Assembly (NCBI GenBank): GCA_021201515.1
Contig: JAJQET010000009.1
Coordinates: forward strand, 1 to 5,318
DNA from: Clostridiales bacterium
Lineage (GTDB): Bacteria > Bacillota > Clostridia > Oscillospirales > Oscillospiraceae
Length of the DNA stretch: 5,318 nucleotides
Reading direction: 5' to 3'
Part shown: in pieces, positions 1 through 3,916 of the stretch
Numbering within the stretch: the first letter of the stretch is position 1
How the letters are laid out: every line of letters starts with the position of its first letter
Notes under the pieces: generated by a model
Database searches by the model: none
The model's input: the letters and a program-made list of their open reading frames with translations, nothing else
Told to the model about the DNA's origin: nothing
Program-made: the position numbers and the translations under genes

Positions 1-58
1 CGTCCAGACAGCCGGGGGCGGTGTCAATGCTGCATTCCAGCCAAACTTGTTCCATCAT
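1..58 (-). CDS. 5' end of a leftward gene, possibly ribosomal protein L11 methyltransferase (partial)
   Basis: The first 19 codons of a leftward gene are visible before the window edge, starting MMEQVWLECSIDTAPGCLD. Two ATG codons lie side by side at 58-56 and 55-53. A GAGGA ribosome binding site at 67-63 stands 4 nt from the first and 7 nt from the second, so the second ATG may be the real start. It begins 12 bp after the stop of the CAAX protease gene, on the same strand, so the two are probably co-transcribed. The pattern W-L-E-x-x-I-x-T near the N-terminus resembles the start of PrmA, which methylates ribosomal protein L11. That comparison is from memory over very few residues and is only a suggestion. 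No catalytic motif is inside the window. Confidence 0.45.
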   Translation of the reverse strand, partial: MMEQVWLECSIDTAPGCLD

Positions 59-62
59 GGAT

Positions 63-67
63 TCCTC
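63..67 (-). promoter_or_regulatory. Ribosome binding site of the left-edge gene
   Basis: GAGGA on the minus strand lies in the 12-bp gap after the CAAX protease stop codon. It supports translation of the following gene from the ATG pair at 58/55 and therefore a two-gene operon. Confidence 0.6.
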
Positions 68-70
68 GTT

Positions 71-997
71 TCAGATAAAAATGGTGACGACGCTGGCCGC
101 CAGGGCCAGCAGCCCGCAGACCCAGAAGCAGGGGGAACGCAGGCACATCCGCCGTTTCGTGGCCCCGTCATAGGGCAGCGGCCCCGGGTCGAAGCTGTAG
201 TGGCGAAAACGCTTCAAAAAGATGTAGACGGTAAAGACAATGCAGGCCAGCAGTCCCAACCCCAGGAAGGAGTATACCAGATCCGGCAGGGGAAGGGATA
301 GCAGGACGGAGACGGCATTGGTGCAGGCGTGGAGCAGGATGCACTCCCGCAGGCGGCCGGTGAGAATGGCCACGCTGCCCAGCACAATCCCCAGGGCGAA
401 GGCGTAGAGCAGCTGATACAGGTTCTGGTGCATCAGGGCGAAGGCTGCGGCGGAGAGGAGGATGGCGCTGACGTCCCCCAGGGCCCGGCACCGGTTCAGG
501 TACAGCCGGCGGAAGAGGAACTCCTCACACACCGGGGCCACCACCACGGTGGTGAAGGCGTACAACCCCAGGGAGATGCCGCCCAGGGAGTCCAGAATGT
601 TGGTGGTCTCCGTGCCGGACACGGCCTCGATGAGGTCAATGAGGCCATAGGTCACATAGGCGAAGAGGTACAGCGTCCCGATGCAGAAGGGGATGGCGAT
701 GGCCAGCTCCCGCCCCGGGAGGGGCCGGGGTACCGGTTTCTCCGCCCTGGGCATCTTCCGCAGCACCAGAGGGATGATGATCATCGGCGGCAAATAGGAG
801 CAGATGTCGTTGACCAGCAGCAGACCGGCGTAGCCGGGCATAATGCCATGCCGCAGGAGCAGCGGCACCACCACCCCGTCATACAGGTCAAAGGCCGCCA
901 CCGCGAACAGCTGGGTGAATAAAAGAATACAAACCACGCAGAGCATGGCTCTGCCGTAACATTTGCGCAAATCCTTCCTGAAAAAGACGATTTCCAA
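71..997 (-). CDS. CPBP (CAAX/Abi-type) intramembrane glutamic/metalloprotease family protein
   Basis: This is a 308-residue multi-pass membrane protein of the CPBP (CAAX protease, Abi, Rce1-like) family. The three family motifs are visible in order: EEFLFR (E158, E159, R163), FALMH (H190) and HACTN (H223, N227). In characterised relatives these build the active site inside the membrane. Hydrophobic stretches lie at roughly 17-38, 57-80, 98-119, 142-157, 175-190, 194-213, 238-262 and 289-308, and the last one follows a basic segment (KRR at 281-283). The start is TTG at 997. It is preceded directly by an in-frame TAG and by AAAGGGG 8 nt upstream, and the first ATG comes only at codon 18. Bacterial members are linked to bacteriocin self-immunity, peptide processing or protein maturation, but nothing here names the substrate. 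It heads a leftward operon with the gene at the left edge. Confidence 0.88.
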   Translation of the reverse strand: MEIVFFRKDLRKCYGRAMLCVVCILLFTQLFAVAAFDLYDGVVVPLLLRHGIMPGYAGLLLVNDICSYLPPMIIIPLVLRKMPRAEKPVPRPLPGRELAIAIPFCIGTLYLFAYVTYGLIDLIEAVSGTETTNILDSLGGISLGLYAFTTVVVAPVCEEFLFRRLYLNRCRALGDVSAILLSAAAFALMHQNLYQLLYAFALGIVLGSVAILTGRLRECILLHACTNAVSVLLSLPLPDLVYSFLGLGLLACIVFTVYIFLKRFRHYSFDPGPLPYDGATKRRMCLRSPCFWVCGLLALAASVVTIFI

Positions 998-1005
998 CTA
1001 AAAAG

Positions 1006-1010
1006 CCCCT
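1006..1010 (-). promoter_or_regulatory. Ribosome binding site supporting a TTG start
   Basis: AGGGG on the minus strand (1010-1006, within AAAGGGG) is separated by 8 nt from the TTG at 997. Because a stop codon precedes that TTG in frame and the next ATG is 17 codons inside, this site decides the start of the CAAX protease gene. Confidence 0.6.
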
Positions 1011-1030
1011 TTCTATTGGCGTTCCATTTT

Positions 1031-1059
1031 AGTATAACAGGTTTTTACAAAATTGACAA
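1031..1059 (-). promoter_or_regulatory. Leftward SigA-type promoter for the CAAX protease operon
   Basis: On the minus strand, TTGTCA (1059-1054, 5 of 6 matches to the -35 consensus), a 17-nt spacer and TATACT (1036-1031) form a good vegetative promoter. TG at 1039-1038 makes it an extended -10 element. Transcription would begin near 1024, giving a leader of about 27 nt before the TTG start. It overlaps the rightward promoter of the FAD oxidoreductase gene over 1044-1059. Confidence 0.7.
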
Positions 1060-1072
1060 CGTGTGATATAAT
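1044..1072 (+). promoter_or_regulatory. Rightward SigA-type promoter for the FAD oxidoreductase gene
   Basis: TTTACA (1044-1049), a 17-nt spacer and a perfect TATAAT (1067-1072) with TG at 1064-1065 make a strong extended -10 promoter. Transcription would begin near 1079, leaving a leader of about 57 nt. A second -35-like TTGACA at 1053-1058 sits only 8 nt from the -10, too close to serve it. It forms part of the palindrome TTGACAA that supplies the leftward -35. Confidence 0.75.
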
Positions 1073-1096
1073 ATTCTTTGTATCAAACGAAAACTC

Positions 1097-1109
1097 CTCC
1101 GATTCGGAG
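1097..1109 (+). other. Small hairpin in the leader of the FAD oxidoreductase gene
   Basis: CTCCG (1097-1101) and CGGAG (1105-1109) pair around a 3-nt ATT loop in the predicted 5' leader. The neighbouring CTCCT at 1094-1098 is complementary to the AGGAG ribosome binding site at 1123-1127. The leader could therefore switch between this hairpin and a form that covers the ribosome binding site. The pairings are short, and a role is only inferred. Confidence 0.3.
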
Positions 1110-1120
1110 AGAATGCCCAT

Positions 1121-1127
1121 AAAGGAG
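1121..1127 (+). promoter_or_regulatory. Ribosome binding site of the FAD oxidoreductase gene
   Basis: AAAGGAG stands 8 nt before the ATG at 1136 and fixes that start. A TTG at 1129 opens a different reading frame and is not supported. Confidence 0.75.
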
Positions 1128-1135
1128 ATTGCGTT

Positions 1136-2536
1136 ATGGCGACCAAGGCAGATGTGGCCATTATCGGCTGCGGAGAGGCCGGCATTTTTGCCGCCTACGA
1201 ATTGACGGAGAAACGCCCCGATCTGCGGGTGGTGATTCTGGATCAGGGCGCGGACATTTACAGCCGCCGCTGCCCCATTGTGGCGGGGAAGGTGGATCGC
1301 TGCATCCACTGCCCGGTGTGCGACACCATGTGCGGCTTCGGCGGGGCCGGGGCCTTTTCTGACGGAAAGTTTAACTTCACCACGGAATTTGGGGGCTGGC
1401 TGACGGACTATATGCCCGCCGCCCAGGTGATGGAGCTGATTCACGACGTGGACACCATCAACGTCCGCTTCGGCGCCACCACGGAACTGTACTCTACCTC
1501 TACGCCGGAGGCGGTGGCCCTGGAGAAGCAGGCGCTGGAGCACGACCTCCATCTGCTCCAGGCCCAGTGCAAACACCTGGGGACGGAGAACAACCTGAAC
1601 ATCCTGACCAACATCTATGAATACCTGAAGGACAAGGCGGAGTTCCGCTTCCGCACCGCCGTGGAGCAGATTTGCCCCATCGAAGGCGGCGGTTACCATC
1701 TGGTCTGCGCCAGAGGGGAGGACGTGGACTGCACCACCCTGCTGGCCGCCCCCGGCCGTTCCGGGGCGGAGTGGTTCGCCTCCCAGTGCAAGGGCATGGG
1801 CATCCCCCTGATCAACAACCAGGTGGACATCGGCGTGCGGGTGGAGCTGCCCGCCAAGGTGTTCGAGCATATCACCGATGTGGTGTACGAGTCCAAGCTG
1901 GTGTACCGCACCAAGCAGTATGGCGACAAGGTCCGCACCTTCTGCATGAACCCCTACGGCTATGTGGTGGCGGAGAGCGTGGAGGGCATCAACACCGTCA
2001 ACGGCCACAGCTATTCCGACCCCGCCCTCCGCAGCGAGAACACCAACTTCGCCCTGCTGGTGTCCAACCGCTTCACGGAGCCCTTTAACGAGCCCTACCG
2101 CTACGGCAAGCACATCGCCAGCCTGTCCAATATGCTGTCCGGCGGGGTGCTGGTGCAGCGGTTCGGCGACCTGGTGAAGGGTGTGCGTACCAACCAGCAC
2201 CGGCTGAGCCAGTCCTTCACCCGGCCCACTTTGAAGGCCGCCGTCCCCGGTGACCTGAGCCTTGCCATGCCCAAGCGCCAGCTGGACGACATCATTGAGA
2301 TGATTTACGCCCTGGACAAGCTGGCCCCCGGCACCGCCAACTATGACACCCTGCTCTACGGCGCGGAGGTGAAGTTCTACTCCAGCCGCATCCAGCTTTC
2401 CAATGAGCTGGAGACCCCCATGCGGAACTTCTTCGCCGCCGGAGACGGGGCGGGCACCACCCGGGGTCTGGCCCAGGCCGGGGCCAGCGGCATGAAGGTG
2501 GCCAGGGTGATCCTGAATCGTCTGGAACAGGCATGA
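1136..2536 (+). CDS. FAD-dependent oxidoreductase, COG2509-like, with a cysteine cluster
   Basis: This 466-residue cytoplasmic flavoprotein has no signal peptide. The N-terminus carries a Rossmann dinucleotide-binding motif (GCGEAG, 11-16), with an acidic residue (D36) at the end of the second strand to hold the FAD ribose. The C-terminus carries the matching FAD segment (FFAAGDGAGTTRGLAQAGAS, 432-451). Between them, C56, C59, C62 and C66 form CxxCxxCxxxC, followed by GFGGAGAFSDGKFN (67-80), a block I recall as typical of COG2509 'FAD-dependent dehydrogenases'. C46 lies just upstream. The cluster looks like a ferredoxin-type [4Fe-4S] ligand set, but the usual proline after the last cysteine is glycine here, and metal binding is inference. 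The substrate of this family is not known to me. The gene has its own promoter and appears monocistronic or weakly linked to ilvE. Its length is normal and there is no sign of disruption. Confidence 0.85.
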   Translation: MATKADVAIIGCGEAGIFAAYELTEKRPDLRVVILDQGADIYSRRCPIVAGKVDRCIHCPVCDTMCGFGGAGAFSDGKFNFTTEFGGWLTDYMPAAQVMELIHDVDTINVRFGATTELYSTSTPEAVALEKQALEHDLHLLQAQCKHLGTENNLNILTNIYEYLKDKAEFRFRTAVEQICPIEGGGYHLVCARGEDVDCTTLLAAPGRSGAEWFASQCKGMGIPLINNQVDIGVRVELPAKVFEHITDVVYESKLVYRTKQYGDKVRTFCMNPYGYVVAESVEGINTVNGHSYSDPALRSENTNFALLVSNRFTEPFNEPYRYGKHIASLSNMLSGGVLVQRFGDLVKGVRTNQHRLSQSFTRPTLKAAVPGDLSLAMPKRQLDDIIEMIYALDKLAPGTANYDTLLYGAEVKFYSSRIQLSNELETPMRNFFAAGDGAGTTRGLAQAGASGMKVARVILNRLEQA

Positions 2537-2561
2537 CCCGGCACGGGTTTTACCCCGTTTT
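2536..2561 (+). terminator. Weak intrinsic terminator after the FAD oxidoreductase gene
   Basis: Starting at the last base of the stop codon, ACCCG (2536-2540) can pair with CGGGT (2544-2548) around GCA, followed by TTT. Alternatively ACGGG (2543-2547) pairs with CCCGT (2554-2558), followed by TTT (2559-2561). Each stem is only 5 bp and the two exclude each other, so some read-through into ilvE is likely. Confidence 0.4.
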
Positions 2562-2597
2562 ATGTAAAAGTGCGGATGAAAGCGGAACCTTTTGTGG

Positions 2598-2655
2598 AAA
2601 AAAGTAAAAAAATCCGAAGAATCCCCTTGCAGCTTTTCGCCTTCCGCATTATAAT
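2598..2655 (+). promoter_or_regulatory. Promoter of ilvE with upstream A-tracts
   Basis: A perfect TATAAT lies at 2650-2655, with TTGCAG at 2627-2632 after a 17-nt spacer. The -35 matches the consensus at only 3 of 6 positions. Two A-tracts, A6 at 2598-2603 and A7 at 2606-2612, sit upstream where an UP element or bent DNA could help a weak -35. The start of transcription would be near 2662, about 55 nt before the ilvE ATG. Confidence 0.6.
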
Positions 2656-2663
2656 AGAGTCAA

Positions 2664-2679
2664 TGCGGAGACTGCCGCA
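2664..2679 (+). other. Short hairpin in the ilvE leader
   Basis: TGCGG (2664-2668) pairs with CCGCA (2675-2679) around a 6-nt loop, at the very 5' end of the predicted ilvE transcript. It could stabilise the mRNA. It has no U-tract and is too small to be a T-box or riboswitch. Confidence 0.3.
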
Positions 2680-2701
2680 GATGATTTTCGAGACTCTGAG
2701 C

Positions 2702-2707
2702 AGGAGG
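2702..2707 (+). promoter_or_regulatory. Ribosome binding site that sets the ilvE start
   Basis: A perfect AGGAGG stands 9 nt before the ATG at 2717. The reading frame is open further upstream to 2570, but that stretch contains the promoter and leader and has no comparable site, so 2717 is chosen. Confidence 0.85.
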
Positions 2708-2716
2708 TTCTATATT

Positions 2717-3787
2717 ATGTTGGATATTAAAATTGAACTGACCAAATGTCCGAAGGAGAAGCCCACCGACGAGAGCAAGCTGGGCTTCGGCAAGCTGTTC
2801 AGCGACCATATGTTCGTCATGGACTACACCGAGGGCCAGGGCTGGCATGACCCCCGCATCATCCCCTACCAGCCCTTCTCCCTGGACCCGGCCACAGTGG
2901 TATTCCACTATGCCCAGGAGATTTTTGAGGGCATGAAGGCTTACCGCACCGCCGAGGACAAAATTCTGCTGTTCCGCCCGGACTGCAACGCCCGCCGCCT
3001 GAACGACTCCGCCGACCGCCTGTGCATCCCCAACATCCCGGAGGAGGACTTTATCCAGGCCGTGTCCACCCTGGTCAGCGTGGAGCGGGATTGGGTGCCC
3101 CATTCCGCGGACACCTCCCTGTATATCCGCCCCTACATCTTTGCCACTGACGTGGGCCTGGGCGTCCACGCCTCCAAGCACTATATCTTCTCCATCATCT
3201 GCTCCCCCTCCGGCGCGTACTATGCCGAGGGCATCGACCCGGTGCGCATCTACGTGGAGGATGAGTACATCCGTGCGGCCCCCGGCCTCACCGGCTTTAC
3301 CAAGTGCGGCGGCAACTACGCCGCCTCCATCAAGGCCGGCGAGCTGGCTGAGGAGCAGGGCTTTGCCCAGGTGCTGTGGCTGGACGGCGTGGAGAAGAAG
3401 TATGTGGAAGAAGTCGGCTCCATGAACATCATGTTCAAAATCGACGGCAAAATCTACACCGCCGCCACCGTGGGCACCGTGCTGCCCGGCGTCACCCGCC
3501 GCAGCTGCATCGAGCTGTGCAAGGACTGGGGCTATGAGGTCATCGAGGGCAAGCTGGCCATCGCGGACATCATGGCCGCCGCCAAGGAGGGCAAGCTGGA
3601 GGAGGTCTTTGGCACCGGCACCGCCGCCGTGGTCTCCCCGGTGAAGGAGCTGAAGTGGAAGGACGAGACCGCCTATATCGGCGACGGGAAGATCGGCCCC
3701 CTAACCCAGAAGCTGTACGATACCCTGACCGGCATCCAGTGGGGCAAGCTGCCTGACGATAAGGGCTGGACCGTGGAGGTCAAATAA
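2717..3787 (+). CDS. ilvE: Branched-chain amino acid aminotransferase (class IV, PLP-dependent)
   Basis: IlvE transfers the amino group between glutamate and the 2-oxo acids of leucine, isoleucine and valine, the last step of their synthesis and the first of their breakdown, in the cytoplasm. The 356-residue product has the length and layout of the long (eukaryote-like) BCAT type. It shows EIFEGMKAY (68-76), LLFRP then NARRLNDSADRL (84-102), YIRPY (136-140), the PLP-binding lysine K196 in GFTKCGGNYAAS, EVGSMNIMF with E232, LPGVTR (256-261), and GTGTAAVVSP (299-308), which contacts the cofactor phosphate in relatives. The start at 2717 gives the normal family N-terminus, and a start at 2570 would add 49 residues of translated leader. 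The gene stands alone with its own promoter and terminator, not in an ilv/leu operon. D-amino acid aminotransferase and aminodeoxychorismate lyase belong to the same fold class but are shorter and lack this layout. Confidence 0.95.
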   Translation: MLDIKIELTKCPKEKPTDESKLGFGKLFSDHMFVMDYTEGQGWHDPRIIPYQPFSLDPATVVFHYAQEIFEGMKAYRTAEDKILLFRPDCNARRLNDSADRLCIPNIPEEDFIQAVSTLVSVERDWVPHSADTSLYIRPYIFATDVGLGVHASKHYIFSIICSPSGAYYAEGIDPVRIYVEDEYIRAAPGLTGFTKCGGNYAASIKAGELAEEQGFAQVLWLDGVEKKYVEEVGSMNIMFKIDGKIYTAATVGTVLPGVTRRSCIELCKDWGYEVIEGKLAIADIMAAAKEGKLEEVFGTGTAAVVSPVKELKWKDETAYIGDGKIGPLTQKLYDTLTGIQWGKLPDDKGWTVEVK

Positions 3788-3821
3788 GGCTGGCTCCATT
3801 TAGAACATCATACTGAAACAA

Positions 3822-3860
3822 AACCGGCGCAGCGTTTCGCTGCGCCGGTTCGCGTTTTTT
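3822..3860 (+). terminator. Strong rho-independent terminator of ilvE, probably bidirectional
   Basis: A 13-bp perfect GC-rich stem (3822-3834 with 3838-3850) with a TTT loop is followed, after CGCG, by T6 at 3855-3860. On the minus strand the same stem is followed by TTTTGTTTC (complement of 3823-3815). It can therefore also end leftward transcription from the glycoside hydrolase gene. It lies between two convergent genes, as expected for a shared terminator. Confidence 0.88.
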
Positions 3861-3866
3861 GTGGGG

Positions 3867-3898
3867 GCACCGCCCCACAGGAATCTGTGGGGCGGTGC
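3867..3898. repeat. Perfect 14-bp inverted repeat between convergent genes
   Basis: GCACCGCCCCACAG (3867-3880) and its exact complement (3885-3898) form a 14-bp stem with a GAAT loop. On the minus strand it lies 18 bp past the glycoside hydrolase stop, but the following bases are CCCCAC then A6, so there is no U-tract. On the plus strand only a broken T-rich run follows. GTGGGG at 3861-3866 can pair instead with CCCCAC at 3873-3878, giving an alternative hairpin. It may be a transcript-protecting or processing structure, part of a compound terminator, or a copy of a dispersed palindromic repeat. Confidence 0.6.
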
Positions 3899-3916
3899 TT
3901 GCGGCTTTCTTTCCGA

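Noticed and set aside
329..922. 197-codon open frame on the plus strand opposite the CAAX protease
   Set aside because: The minus-strand frame carries all CPBP motifs and membrane segments. This one is a Gln/Gly/His-rich shadow with no ribosome binding site I can support.
1053..1072. TTGACA (1053-1058) as the -35 of the rightward promoter
   Set aside because: Although it matches the consensus perfectly, it is only 8 nt from TATAAT. TTTACA at 1044-1049 has the correct 17-nt spacing.
1013..2200. Long open frame of 395 codons on the minus strand, opposite the FAD oxidoreductase
   Set aside because: It lies antisense to a gene with clear FAD motifs, its translation is rich in His, Gly, Val and Ala without a recognisable domain, and it runs into the divergent promoter region. 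It is the mirror of GC-rich codon use.
2570..2716. N-terminal extension of IlvE by 49 residues
   Set aside because: The stretch contains the TATAAT promoter and leader. The AGGAGG site before 2717 and the usual family length of about 356 residues favour the later start.
2663..2719. Leader peptide starting at the ATG at 2663
   Set aside because: It is in the same frame as ilvE with no stop before it, is not enriched in Leu, Ile or Val codons, and has no ribosome binding site.
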